The translations under genes and the position numbers were made by a program. The notes below the pieces were generated by a model. The model made no database searches, was not told the origin of the DNA, and worked only from the letters and a program-made list of their open reading frames with translations. Positions 19,653 through 31,860 of a stretch of 64,000 nucleotides of DNA are shown here, piece after piece. Each line of letters begins with the position of its first letter. Positions within the stretch are counted from its first letter, which is position 1. This DNA is from Tetragonia tetragonoides (lineage: Eukaryota > Streptophyta > Magnoliopsida > Caryophyllales > Aizoaceae): the NCBI GenBank assembly GCA_038025085.1, contig CM076140.1, positions 15,086,001-15,150,000 on the forward strand, read 5' to 3'.

Positions 19653-22600
19653 TAGAGCGCTGCTAGCTACATCCACAAGGTGAAGCTATAAATGGCAGCC
19701 TCACACTCACAGCTTGCCACTTGTCAAAGACTTTGCTAAATTTTTCACAAGCTGACACGTTTGAAGCTCTTTCCAAGACTCCCACCAATTGACTCCTAGT
19801 AGTCTTGTGCTACAATAGTTTCTTTTTTATTTTTTTTGATACAACATACCTTATAGTTAGTGAAAGGAAAATTCATACCCAATAATATTTTTATGTCACA
19901 TAATGTACCAATTGGCTCATGGCCTATCTAATTATACTTTAGGCAAGATGATCAACTATGTTACCATTTTTTCCTACCATCAAAATATACAAATCTGTTT
20001 CAAAAAATTATATTAATATTGGTGTAACAAGAGTCAATATCACAAAAAAATATAAATTGATATGCTCCATCTCAAAAATGATATGTCTCTAACAAAGTCG
20101 TTCTTCAAATCAACTTCTTGCCATGAATACTTGCATCTGTACACGAAGAAAAATGAGAAATTTACTTATAATAATCACCTTATCCTTAAAGAAGGTATGA
20201 AAAAAAATAACAACTAAGAAAAATATCGGTTATACCTTCATCCTTAGAGTGCATAAATTTGCTAAAACACTGTAATGTCAAAAAGTACTTTCCGTATCTA
20301 GGATCTAGAAGAAGAAAAAGAAATACCATAGAAAATATTTAAGAAATGTGATTAAGATAACTAGAATTCTAATATAATATGATAAGCTAAAAAAAAGGAT
20401 TATAATATATTAGGGGAGATTTACCTCATGGTGATTGAGCTAATCCATTATCACAAAAATTTGAAGACGCTAGACTAGTAAGTTGCTGCAGATAAACATG
20501 ACAAATGCACATCAATTGTAAGCTATCATTTTAATTACTTAAGTATAATTTAATAATGTATTGATGTACCAAAAACATATCTTCTGCAATTTGATAAGCA
20601 TCACCATTTCCTCTTGAAAAAGTACTTCCCTATTAACAAAAAGAGAAATATTATATTTTCAGGTTGGTATAATTATTATAAAAGTCAATATTACAAGGTA
20701 AAAGAGAAACCATGTAAGAGCTCAGTGATACTTGTGTATCCAGGCAGACATTCGCATTAGTTGAGACGACTCCAATCTCCTGTGAAAGAGAATATGTATC
20801 AAATATTAACTATGCCAGTTACTTATTACTCCAATCTTTATAACATCAAACAATATAAAACATAATTATACCGTTTGTATGGGTTGGCTTTGATTTCGAA
20901 TATTTTGGTCATTTAGCTCTCCAAGAACCTGGAGATATAGAAGTTTAATTGAATTATAATAAAAAGGGTAAAGATAACATATACATCCAATAATCTGGTT
21001 ATGAAAGTTATACCTTTCTTCTTTGCTTCTTATTGACTTTCTTGGATGGAGCTTCAATCCCAGCTTTGATTCTTTTAGGAGCACCCTTGGTGTTTGCAAC
21101 AATAGGATCATGGACAAGATCACAGTTTTCTTTACCATTTACACTAATCAAAAGCATGTGACATTTATTAGTGTCAATACACTGTTTCAAAATTTCCTCA
21201 AGTGCAGAGTATACAAAGGTATAACTTGTCTCACTATGAAAGACTTCTTCTTTAATCTTTGAAGTTAAGATATGCAAACTCTTAGTCTTTTGCTCCATGG
21301 ACTGCAATTTTTCAAATGGAGCAGGCCTTTGTTTCCTAGTTTCATCATTTTTACTCCATCTCTTCAAAATATATTTAGAAGGGATTTTGAATATGCCCAA
21401 GTTGTAGAGTACAGATAAACAATGTCTACAAAGATATCCCTTGAACTCAAATGAATGGCACAAACAACAAATTTCTTCGACTTTCCCATTCCAAAAAAAC
21501 CACATAATCTCCTTCGGCCTCAAATTCTCGAACTGTGAAATCTACGTTATCCTCGTCTTGCCCTTTGAGGGAAGGATAGCATCCGGCTGCTCCTGAAATA
21601 TCAACTTGGAACTTTTTAAAAACTTCATAGGTGTAGACAAAAGAAAGTTGTTTCTCAAAAGGTGATTTAGTCCTTAAAAATGGGCTTTTTTGTGAATTAA
21701 AATCAGCATCTTCTTCATCTTTTACTCTGTCTTTTACAGCTTGTTTGTACTTTAGAACAAATTCAGTTAAAGTCGTCTTTTTATTGACGTATTTGTCAAA
21801 AAAAAGAATTTATACTTTCTGACCTTTGAGTGGTAGACATCCCTCCAAAAAATACATCTCTCATGAAAGTAGGCACCCATTGTTTCCGATCATCATATAA
21901 TGATTGAAGCCATTTCTACTCTTCTTCATTAAAATCAAACATTTCAATCATATTCCTCCAATTGTTCTCAAATTCATCCTCTGTCCAACTCTTGTAAATA
22001 CACTTCTTGAAAACTCCCATGAAATTTTCATGTTTTTTTGTCACATGCCCAAGCTTTTCTGGAACTTTTCTCATTATATGCCATAAACAAAAGCGATGAC
22101 AAGTTTTTGGAAATACCTCATATATAGCAGCCTTCATAGCTTTATCCTGGTCAGTTAGTATTGCTTTGGAGGCTTCTCCATTCATGGCTTTCTTCCATGT
22201 TTTCATCACCCAAATAAAAGTAGATGTAGTTTCATCTGCAAGTAATGCCCCACCCAAGATTGTGGACTGCAAATGATTGTTTACTCCAATAAATAGGGCA
22301 AAAGGCATCTTATACTTATTTGTGATGTAAGTGGTGTCAAAAGAAACAACATCACTATACTTTTTGTAGTCCTCCCTACCTTTGGCATGTACCCAAAATA
22401 CATTTCTCAAACGTCGTTCTTCATCCAAGTCAATAGCATAGAAGAAGTTAGAATCCTCTTGTTGCATTTCGATAAAGTGCTGAAGCATAACATTAGCATC
22501 CCCTATTTGCAATGTTAAACGACGTTCCTTATCAATGTAATTTCTTATATCCTTTAGAGAGCAACCCACATTTTTGTGACCATTGTTTTTTTTAGCTAAT

Positions 22601-24151
22601 GTAGCATGAATCTTATAAGGTGGCATCCCAACAGCATGTAATGTATCAATTTCATGTTGATTAGCCACTGAGATACCTCTATGACATGGAAAAAATGTAC
22701 TTGCTCTGGATACAAGTCATGATTATGCTCCTTCACAAATTCATGTACTAGCCATTTCCCATCACTCCTTTTTTTCACCCGTAAAAATGCCTTACAGTCT
22801 GTTTTCATACATGGTCGCAGATTATGAGCATTAAAGGGGCGTTCACCAAATCTAGTGCATGCAAAATCAGCAACAATGAAATCTTTAGACGATCGAGAAC
22901 GACGAATTTTAATTGTTGATACACCAAAACCAACAGATTTAGCATAAGTACGATAAAATACATATGCTTCATCTCGTGATTGAAATTCCATACCTTTCTC
23001 AGGCTCTTGAATTACCTCTTCATTTTGACTCAAGTGGATGACCTATGTACATTTCAGCATCCACATCATTGTTGAATAGTAGATTTTCATCTATAGAGTT
23101 TGAATTATCATTCTCTATATCTGCATTTAGGTCAATGTCCAATTTCATTTTTTATACCTGAGTAAAAAAAAAAGAACACAACTTGTTGATAACAATTTTG
23201 ATCAAAGATAGCATCTTTATAAACTCAAATTAGTTATAAAGATACAAATTATTGTATACTTCTCATAAGAAACAAATAGCAGGGACAACAAGGATTTATT
23301 TTTAGAACCATCAATTATTGTACATGATGTCAAACAAATTCATAACTTATTGCAAACTCTAAGGACTATTCTGATGGTCCTAATTAAGCTCTCACAGCCT
23401 TCACAATCTATATAAACAAGAAACAATACTCTGTTCTTTAATTTTGTGGAGCAAAATAGTTTTGTACTTCCTTCGTCGACCAAACTTACCACCATGAGAC
23501 AAATTAAAAGGTGTGGATATATGACTGATGACAGGACTAGCTTTCAATTTTTTTATTTTTATTTTTATTTTTATTTTTTTTTTTTGTGCCATGTCAAAAT
23601 TGTTAAGTAAATAACACAAATTTGAGATTTTTGACCAATACTCAGGTTATAAATTACACATTTTGATATTATCAAGTATGCCCATATGATGAAGAATATA
23701 CAAGTACTAGCTAACTTTAGAGGGGGTTGCAATCTGTGAGGGGAAGCCAATTCTAGAATAAAGCTACAAAACAAATTAAAATAGTATATAAGTAGTAAAT
23801 TTGTTCCATGGACTATCAATAAAGTAAGAAAATTGCAGTACCTATGTACTTGTTGGGCAATTGAGCGAGATGCGTGAATAATTCCAGATTGAGGAATTGT
23901 AGAACTGAAGAGGGTTACGGGAAAGGAGAGAGAGAGGAGAGAGGAGAGAGAAGACAATTTTAGTTTACAAGAGAAGCATAAAGAGCGGGGTATTTTTTAT
24001 GGTTCCCGGTAAAATTTTAGGGATGTGAATTATCATAGATGAAATACTATAAGAGCCCTTACATTATAATAGGTCTTTAACAGGTGACATGCTGTGAGTA
24101 TGAGGCTGCCATTTACAGCCTCACGATGCGGCTGTAACTAGCAGCGCTCTA
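19653..24151 (-). mobile_element. Mutator-like element of the FAR1/Jittery type, about 4.5 kb, with 79-bp TIRs
   Basis: The left terminus TAGAGCGCTGCTAGCTACAT and the right terminus, read inward TAGAGCGCTGCTAGTTACAG, stay alignable for about 79 bases. They share TAAATGGCAGCCTCA and end near AAAGAC, with roughly a dozen mismatches. A FAR1-type transposase gene fills the interior on the minus strand. Target duplications were not recognisable. The diverged ends and the broken gene indicate an old, immobile copy. Confidence 0.85.
20426..23148 (-). pseudogene. FAR1-related (FRS-type) MULE transposase, disrupted
   Basis: Reading from 23148 (MKLDIDLNADIEN) the product runs through a FAR1 DNA-binding domain (FQSRDEAYVFYRTYAKSVGF to HNHDLYPEQ), a MULE transposase core (SFDTTY, LTDQDKAM, CHRFCLWH) and a SWIM zinc finger (CCLCHSFEFKGYLCRH near 21435). 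Smaller 3' exons follow behind normal splice sites, the last at 20426-20485. The reading frame is broken at least four times: a shift near 23033-23045, a one-base loss in a T-run at about 22689, a stop at about 21927 where a Trp codon is expected, and an extra T near 21803. FAR1 and FHY3 themselves are domesticated transposases of this kind, but this copy sits between its own TIRs and is a transposon gene. Confidence 0.85.
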
Positions 24152-25175
24152 TTAGAGCAACTAATACAGGATGTCGTGACTCACGAGGCCTCACAAGGCC
24201 CCGCCCTTACATTTTACATCAACACCTATTGTGTGCATTTGAAATTGTCTCCCTCAAACCTGGCACATGATTTTGTACTGCTACTTGGAATCATTTGTCG
24301 CCTGATCAAAAGAGCAACAACGTAACGTTTTTCCTGTATATCGTCAACTAACGTTTTTACTAAGAGCGAGCAAATTAGGTGATGATCATTCAAAATAACT
24401 ATAATTAATATAAAAATTAAGTTATCAGATAAAAATTAGGTGAAATTGGGCCAAAATGAAGAACGGAAGCTCTCTTCTTGCACACTACAAATAAATTTGA
24501 TGCACATTTATTTTTCTACAAGAACAAAACGAGGCTACTAGGATGACGATATGTTCTTCAGAGCTATTGACGGGTGGACCGACAAAGACCATATGATTTG
24601 GCTTGGTTTCAATAAGCAAAAAACTAAAAAGCTTACTTTGCTGGTATACTAGTTTTTGTTCCGGATGATGTCCCGGTTTAAGTATTTTTTTTTTTACATG
24701 TTGTCTATTTTTTTAGGTGTTATAGTAGGTGTCTTAATTACACGGATGTAGTCATTTGATCAAGGACCTTTTCTCTTCTATTTTTTTTAAAGGAAGTAAG
24801 TAGATGTTCTAATTAAAGAAGTTTTCATACTCAATTATCTTTTGGTGACAATTTAGCTAACAGATTAATCATACAATGCAATGAAAGTAACGAATGACAT
24901 AACAACACATGACAATGCAATGGTGATATAAAGGCCACATGACAAACACAACAAATACCTCGTACAAGTGCCACATGGCGAGGGGAAACTGTGTAGTGTA
25001 TATGTTTTATAACTTCTACCGAAAATTATAGAGTCAAATGTAGGACAAATGTATCTCATTATGAAGTATTTTCTGAACCTGATCCAATGAAGTAAGAATT
25101 ATAATTTATATAGGTGCGTAAAAAAAGTTATTTAATTTTATAACTTGAACAATATGATAATAATTACGTCGTTTT
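24152..25175. other. Non-coding spacer
   Basis: No gene was recognised. The sequence is AT-rich with scattered T-runs. Confidence 0.5.
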
Positions 25176-25184
25176 GTATTTTTT

Positions 25185-25506
25185 AAGTGAAATAAATGCT
25201 TGACACACTTGCATGAGCGGCTTACGTGGCAGCTTACGTGTCATTACCATACGAATTTGGGGCTTACGTGGCATCCCATGTGTCAATCTCGAATGTGCCA
25301 CGTGGCAAGTCTGAGGAGGGATGCATTGTGTTTTAATAGTAAGGTAAGATTTATTAAGTGAAATAAATGTTTGACACACTTGCATGAGCGGTTTACATGG
25401 CATTACCATACGAATTTGGAGCTTACGTGGCATCCCATATGTCAATCTCGAATGTGCCACGTGTCAAGTCTAAGGAGAGTTACACTGTGTTTTAATAGTA
25501 AGGTAA
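25185..25506. repeat. Tandem duplication, period 171 bp, with ACGT-core motifs
   Basis: Two units start with AAGTGAAATAAATG at 25185 and 25356. They share TTGACACACTTGCATGAGCG, TTACCATACGAATTTGG, CTTACGTGGCATCCCAT and end TTTTAATAGTAAGGTAA. Unit 1 contains the palindrome GCCACGTGGC (about 25297), a perfect G-box; unit 2 has GCCACGTGTC at the same place. Unit 1 also carries an extra CTTACGTGGCAG segment. Confidence 0.85.
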
Positions 25507-25517
25507 AATATACCAAG

Positions 25518-25881
25518 CAGAGCCGGCCCAAGAGGGTGGCCAGAGGGGCGACCGCCTAGGGCCCAGTCTGTAGAGGGTCCAAACAATAATGCAAAATTAA
25601 GATAAATAAAAAAACTTGCAAATACTAAACATGAAAAAGGGTCTGGTTCCTTGGTTGGAAATGAGTTGTGTTGCTCCTTACCTACATTAGATTTTGAGAT
25701 CAAATCTCTTTGGCCCCTATTTTTCTATAATTTAAAATAATTTTTCATTCTTCATATCCTCATTTCCTAATACGGGGCCCAAATTTTATTTTATTTTTAG
25801 ACGATAAAACAAATTATTCATACTTAGGGGCCCTCATTTTTATCCCGCCTCAGGGCCTCAAAAACCTTAAAAACGGCCCTG
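25518..25881. mobile_element. hAT MITE, 364 bp
   Basis: The ends are CAGAGCCGGCCC on the left and CAGGGCCGTTTTTAAGG read inward from the right. An exact 8-bp duplication ATACCAAG lies at 25510-25517 and 25882-25889. It is non-coding and inserted just past the second unit of the 171-bp tandem repeat. Confidence 0.9.
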
Positions 25882-26136
25882 ATACCAAGAATAATCTAAA
25901 CTTTATAACCGTTTTGTGTGCGTTACGGTTCCCTTTGCACAAAAAAAAAAAAAAAAAAAAAAAAATTCATAACTTGATAAAAGGCCACAGTAACTTTTTT
26001 TTTGGGGGAAGGCCACACACTAACATTATTCCATGAGAGGGGCAACCGAAGGCAGAATCAAACATGAGATCGACTTAATTAATGGACCCAGGACCACGGT
26101 CTTCAAGCCTAGGCCGGCCAAGACCTAATTGACTTA

Positions 26137-26325
26137 GGCCCTCGTTTTTTCGTCTCGCATGCTGCATTTTTTTCTGTTTTGTTTCAATCTATTTCGTTTT
26201 GTACCGTTTCGTTTCGCATTATGTACTTTATTTTGTCTCAGATCACATACATGTTATTTCATTATCCAATCCGCGCCGTTCCCCACCCTTCAGCACCATT
26301 CAATTCGGTTGAAGAGAACAGGACC
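26137..26325 (+). mobile_element. Harbinger-type MITE (pentamer family, copy 4)
   Basis: The left end GGCCCTCGTTTTTTCGTCTC and the right end, read inward GGTCCTGTTCTCTTCAACCG, match the copies at 5515, 7591 and 15805. TTA flanks both sides (26134-26136, 26326-26328). The pentamer tract is more diverged than in the other copies. Confidence 0.82.
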
Positions 26326-26328
26326 TTA

Positions 26329-27406
26329 TGGTTACGGTGGCCCTCTATAACTAGCTAGTCCATGATTATAAACAATAATGTGCAGTGGCAACTGCTAAAA
26401 CAGAATATATATAGTTCCAGACCAACATAACGTTTAACAAATGAAGTGCAGCAACAATATATGCTGTGGTGCGCATGCATGTTTATTCATTCAAAGGTTA
26501 CGTAATAAAATTTCTTATGCTCCACTAGCTAGCATATATAGTGGAGTGGTGCTTAATACATGTACATCTAAAGACAAGAGTGTAACCGCCCGTAAAATCC
26601 GAGTTTGAGGAACGTACAAAAAAGTTGCTTACGATTGGAATTAAAGACAAACCACCTTTTTTCTGTTTTGATCTGTTGTACGTACTAGGATCTCCCTTGC
26701 TCTCCTCTCCCATTTCATGCTTTCATTGTGAAGTTTCTCGCATTTCATCTCTTTACATGCATGGTTCTCTCTCGTTTAAAATGTACTCCCATTTTGTGTT
26801 TGTTATTCATTAACAATCCATGCATATGATGCATTAATTCTACAACCACACTCGTCGTTACTTAACAAGTGTTTGGATTGTTGTTGTGTCCGGTTGGTAC
26901 AAAATTTATTAACTTACACCTACATCGATTTTGATCACAAATTTTTTTAGGGCGGACCTATTATTATGCATGGAAAAGTTCTGCATGTACTGATGAGTTC
27001 TGTTCATGATAGAGATTTGTACCAAGGATCCAGAAGGCCAATTAGATGAAAATTCCATATCGATCACCATCCAATTGAACAAAAAAAAAAAAAAAAAAAA
27101 AAAGAAATCCGTGTTGTTGTCCCTGTTTTTTTATAGCTTCTTTAGTGGATAAATAATAAAGGTTGGGTGAACTTTTCACGATGACAAATTTGCAACACTA
27201 CTTTATTTTTAGGGGGTAGGAAAAAGAAATAAATAAAGTTGTCCATCATCAATTCATCATATATCATATTCATGTGTATTAATTTTCCCCTAACTTAATT
27301 AGACGTGTAATCATAAATTAATGCAAATTGCCTTGTCAATCCATCGTCCTTAATTAATTACATTTTTTACTTAGTGGACACACCATTTCATCTCTCAATC
27401 ATCCTC
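26329..27406. other. Non-coding; upstream region of VTL copy 1
   Basis: No gene. Long A-runs lie near 27081. The last few hundred bases are the likely promoter of the first iron-transporter gene. Confidence 0.5.
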
Positions 27407-27414
27407 TATAAATA
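27407..27414 (+). promoter_or_regulatory. TATA box of VTL copy 1
   Basis: TATAAATA lies 99 bases ahead of the ATG at 27506, in an otherwise C/T-rich context, which fits a transcription start near 27437. Confidence 0.65.
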
Positions 27415-27505
27415 GCTTTATTCATGAGCGTGTGTCCACCACACTCACATTATCTCCTACACACAAACCCTCTTACTCATTTCAATTTTTCTCAACCAAA
27501 TTAAA

Positions 27506-28171
27506 ATGGAACCCAAACAAACCCTCCCTAGCTCAATCAGGCTCGAGACCCTTCGAGCCAACCACCCTAACGACGAAGAGAACCAGCACCACCAAGACCA
27601 AGAGCCAGGTTTCGATTACTCGAAACGAGCTCAGTGGCTAAGAGCCGCGGTCCTAGGAGCAAACGACGGGCTAGTATCCACAGCCTCACTCATGATGGGT
27701 GTAGGAGCAGTAAAACAAGATGTTAAAGCCATGATCTTAACCGGTTTCGCTGGTTTAGTGGCTGGAGCTTGTAGCATGGCCATAGGAGAGTTCGTGTCCG
27801 TGTACTCGCAACTCGATATCGAGGTTGCTCAGATGAAAAGAGATGAAATGAGAGGAGGAGTAGAAAGGAATAAAGATGAAGATGAGGAAGACTTGCCTAA
27901 TCCCATGCAAGCTGCTAGTGCCTCGGCCCTCGCTTTCGCTATAGGGGCTATGGTGCCCTTGTTGGCGGCTTCGTTTATAAGGGATTATAAGGTGAGGCTC
28001 GGGGTCATCGTGGCGGCTGTCACGGTGGCGTTGGTGGTGTTTGGGTTGGTTGGGGCGTTTCTTGGAAGAGCACCGGTTGTAAGGTCTACTTTGAGGGTTT
28101 TGTTTGGTGGTTGGATTGCTATGGGTTTGACTTTTGGTTTGACTAAGGTTATGGGGGCAAAGGGGTTGTAA
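27506..28171 (+). CDS. Vacuolar iron transporter-like (VTL/nodulin-21 type), tandem copy 1, 221 aa
   Basis: The protein belongs to the VIT1/CCC1 family and is the short plant form. After a hydrophilic N-terminus (1-38) come YSKRAQWLRAAVLGANDGLV (D54 in the first membrane helix), a second helix with GACSMAIGEFVSVYSQ (G94, E95), an acidic loop at 119-130 in place of the longer metal-binding arm of true VIT1, and two or three more helices including GAMVPLLAASF (P151) and the C-terminal GGWIAMGLTFGLTK. Known family members carry Fe2+ into vacuoles or symbiosomes. The gene is intronless, with a TATA box 99 bp upstream. Two close paralogues follow on the same strand at 36.7 and 47.2 kb. The start is the first ATG in frame; the length fits the family. 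Confidence 0.92.
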   Translation: MEPKQTLPSSIRLETLRANHPNDEENQHHQDQEPGFDYSKRAQWLRAAVLGANDGLVSTASLMMGVGAVKQDVKAMILTGFAGLVAGACSMAIGEFVSVYSQLDIEVAQMKRDEMRGGVERNKDEDEEDLPNPMQAASASALAFAIGAMVPLLAASFIRDYKVRLGVIVAAVTVALVVFGLVGAFLGRAPVVRSTLRVLFGGWIAMGLTFGLTKVMGAKGL

Positions 28172-30820
28172 CTTGTAAGTTACTTTTTTTTTTTTTGGTG
28201 CGAAAAAGGGTTGTATGTTTGTTGTGTGATTTTGTGTAGTAACGGGTTATGTCAAATGTTTTGGGCTCATTGGTAATGCTTTTACTGAGTTACCATAAGT
28301 GACATAATCTATGTATGCAAATAATTGAGCCTTTTTATTTTAAACATTTTGAATTTAATTTTGTTACAGTGTTTTTGGTTTTGTGTAAGAAATTTAATTT
28401 GGTTGGTTATATATGCAATATGCGTGTTTCTTTCCTTTTGATTTCCCTTGTCTTTTTTTCCCCATAAAAGGTGCTTCTGGTGCTTAGCATTGTTTAAGGT
28501 TGAGTTCTAGGCCGATTCATTATTAAATGAAAAACTTACTACTTTATTTAACTCTATAATTGAGATTAATAATTCTACGGGTCTCCATTGGTGATCAAAA
28601 AAAAGTATCTCTCTGTGATGTGACAATTGTCATATTATCAAGACTATTAGTTAGTTTGATATCTCATAAGGGTTGAAACACAAAAACAAAAAAGATTAAG
28701 GATTTTTTGCAAATATGAGAGACAACATTGTTAAACTAGGATATTGTGATCTCATAAGCGATTAACAAGGAATGTGTAATATTCTTTCTTCATTGATATA
28801 GGAGTAAATTATTCAAATTGAAATTGTTACCATCTTTGTTACTTTTCACCTTTGTATTTATAACCACATTTCATTCCACCTTTTAATTTGTACTCAAATG
28901 TTTAAATAAAATCTATCCATTATTAGTTTTTTTTTTTCTTCTTTCTACTTCTCTTCATTTTACTCACGGATGTCAGTTACTAAAAAGAAAATAAACAGTT
29001 AATCCCTCTCACATAGTATTTTAATTTCTTTCACTTTCTTTTCAGTAAAGATTAAACTCTTTCAATGGAAGAATTCTTAAGTTTTGTTTGAAAATATAAG
29101 GTCTTCCTTATCAAAAAAAAGAAAAAAAAAATGTAAGGCCTTCCAATATTCTCATCAATTGCAACCTTCAACGTACTAGTAGGAAGCAAAAGAAGAAAAC
29201 AAATCAGAAAAAACAAGTTGTAAAACTTTTTTTTTTAAAAGTGATGAAGTTGCAAAACTAAGATAAACAGGAATTCAACTCACACCCTTCTATTCATATT
29301 CTTTGTTCATTTGGGTACATCCGGTTGGCAACCTAAGCAATATTCAATTTATAACACAAACTTGCGTTTGATCTACTCTAAAGGCCTAGACAATCATGAT
29401 TAACTATTTAATAAATTAGTAAAAATTAGAAGTAATATGTATACCGTAAAATCATAAAAGTATCCTAATCGATCATTATAAGCTAACTACTTTGATGATG
29501 CATAAAGTTAAATTATGATATTACATAGTAAAATTATAAAACTACAAGGTAGAATTGCTATTGCAATTTGTATAATCACAAACATACATGAAAAGTGTAG
29601 AAAGTAATATTTATTTTACACCTATATGAAATATAATTATATCTAACCCAAAAAAAAAATTAAAATTATGAATCTATATGGATCCATCTTCATCGGTTAT
29701 TATAAGTTACTATGACAAAATTTAAAGCTAAATTATAAAACTACGTAGTAAAATTATGAACATTTCTACACAAATTATGAGAGTACAAAGTAAAATTAGG
29801 ATGGTGATGGTGTAATTAATCAATACTGCTTTCATTCTTTAAGACTTAAACCCTAAATCTTAATAAATACTCTATGTTCCGTAAACTCTTGCCTATACCC
29901 TAAAGAAAGGTAAATATTAATTTTCTAATTGAAATCATCATTAGTCCCTCTGTTCTATATGAAACCTAAACCCAAGATTCTAATACTCACCTTAAATCCT
30001 AATGTTAGTACAATTGTGAAACCTAAACCCTAAACTCTTAAAAAGTCAGATTACACCAAAATAGATACAGTATTAGAAAGCATATGATATATGTGATAGT
30101 CCTTAATAACTTTTGTGCATGCTTTGATTACATTTGATATCTCCACTTACTTTTTAAGCCATTTATATGTTTGTGGATAAATTAATTAAACCCCAAACCC
30201 CAACTATTTCAATGGTGTTAAGAAAAATAATCGTCGGAAAGGTTATTATCATTATTGTATATTTAAAAAGCTATTATGTCCCCCGTTTCATAAATTAAAA
30301 CCTAGACCATAAAAGTATTTAAAGGTTTATATATTGATATAGTTATGTATCGCTCGACGTCCATGAAACCTAAACCCTGAGCCTTAAAAAAGCAAGTCAC
30401 ATTGTAAAATATTTTTGAAATAAGCTAAAAATGTACTAAATAACATATAATATGGGATATTAGTCCCTAAATATTTTGTCCACTTTATTGATTATTCTTA
30501 TTATCATTGTCATCATTAATTCATTTGAAAAAACCATGTATGAAGTGTTTTGTAATATGATAATACAAAGTACAAGGTAAAATTCTCAATTCTGTAGTAA
30601 AATTAGGATACATGTGTTGTAAATTTAGATTTTCGTAGGAAATGTAAGAAACATTGTACACAAATTAAGATGTATAATGTAATTGATAGAAAAAATGTTT
30701 AGTAGAGTGATGAATCCTAACCACTTAAAGTCAAAATTTGTTATATCTTAAAATGCCAACTGGCTAATCAAGTATTAAGGAAATATATGAGAGAGTCTTT
30801 AAAAGCCTTGTCTAGTGATT

Positions 30821-30855
<35 letters not shown>

Positions 30856-30959
30856 TAATCATAGACAAACCTTTATCATTAGTATATTTTGATATGAAAG
30901 TACAGAGTACACTGTAAAATTGTCATTCTTATAGCACAACTAGGACGTGTGTGTAGTAA
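28172..30959. other. Non-coding AT-rich interval downstream of VTL copy 1
   Basis: No gene was seen. From about 29400 the sequence becomes a worn repeat field: AAGTAAAATT/AGTAAAATTA words recur, and AAACCTAAACCC occurs near 29965, 30020 and 30366, the last two followed by similar sequence. Confidence 0.5.
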
Positions 30960-31860
30960 GGCTTCGTTTGATTCACCTGGATAAAACTGATCTGATTTTT
31001 TAAACTTAACCATTAACCATTTAAAATTCGTCCAAACATATTCAATATTGGACTCATTTGAAAGTATGCTTTGAGATCTTCCCGATGACATAATTATCAT
31101 CATGAAATTATTTCGGAATAAAATGTTATATGAGTGATAAAGTTACACATGGACTGAACTGAACTGAATTTAAGTAAAATTAAGGTGAATCAAACAGAGC
31201 CTAAATCCAGATGATTATTGGATTGAAATATAAGAAAAATTGTACAATGATAGTAAAATTTGAATAAGGGTTGTGGACTTGTGGTTGATGAAAATAAATG
31301 ATTTGTACATTGTGGAAAAAGTAAAATTTAATTTGGTCAGGTAGTAAAATATGAGAAAAATTGTACAATGATGGTAAAATTAAACTAAATATCATGATTT
31401 ATTTATAAAAAAGTACTTTGTAGATTTATTGTGGAAAGATAAAGTAAAATCATGAAATAATCTTGTTAAATGTTAGTTTTTGATAGCAAATCATGATTAT
31501 ATAAAATAAAATGATTTTGTAGGATGTACAAATTATTTGTAAGAAATATTAAATTACGACATTCTAATAAATTCAAATGTATTTAATACAAATAAAGAGA
31601 ACATATAACATGAAAGTACACAGTAAAATTGAATTTCTTAATAGTAAAATGATAAAGTACAGTGTACAAGTAAAGTCTAGAATATTGCAAGTAGAATATT
31701 TTTTAATTTACTTGCTACTTATATGTAAATGTCTTTTTTTTGGATATATATACGCAAGAATAGATTTGGAGATTCTACTAAATTCAAGTTCATTAGTTAA
31801 GTATAAATTAAATAATAAATTATGAGTATGCTGTAAAGTTGGGTCTTATTCAAATGATAA
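29400..31860. repeat. Diffuse AT-rich repeat field with recurring GTAAAATT and AAACCTAAACCC words
   Basis: At least ten copies of a core close to AGTACAxxGTAAAATT are scattered through the interval (for example near 29526, 29790, 30575, 30905, 31325, 31615). The spacing is irregular, so this is an old decayed array or several nested copies of one element rather than a clean satellite. A Harbinger-type MITE is inserted at 30960. Confidence 0.5.
30960..31201. mobile_element. Harbinger-type MITE (GGCTCCGTTTGATTC family, copy 2)
   Basis: The left end is GGCTTCGTTTGATTCACCTG and the right end, read inward, GGCTCTGTTTGATTCACC. TAA flanks both sides (30957-30959, 31202-31204). The interior matches the element at 13201 closely. 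Confidence 0.87.

Noticed and set aside
26581..26610. TGTAACCGCCCGTAAAATCC as a possible gypsy LTR start
   Set aside because: No primer-binding site, polypurine tract or direct repeat accompanies it.
29960..30380. Interstitial telomere repeats
   Set aside because: AAACCTAAACCC words are isolated and not in tandem; they look like part of a decayed repeat.
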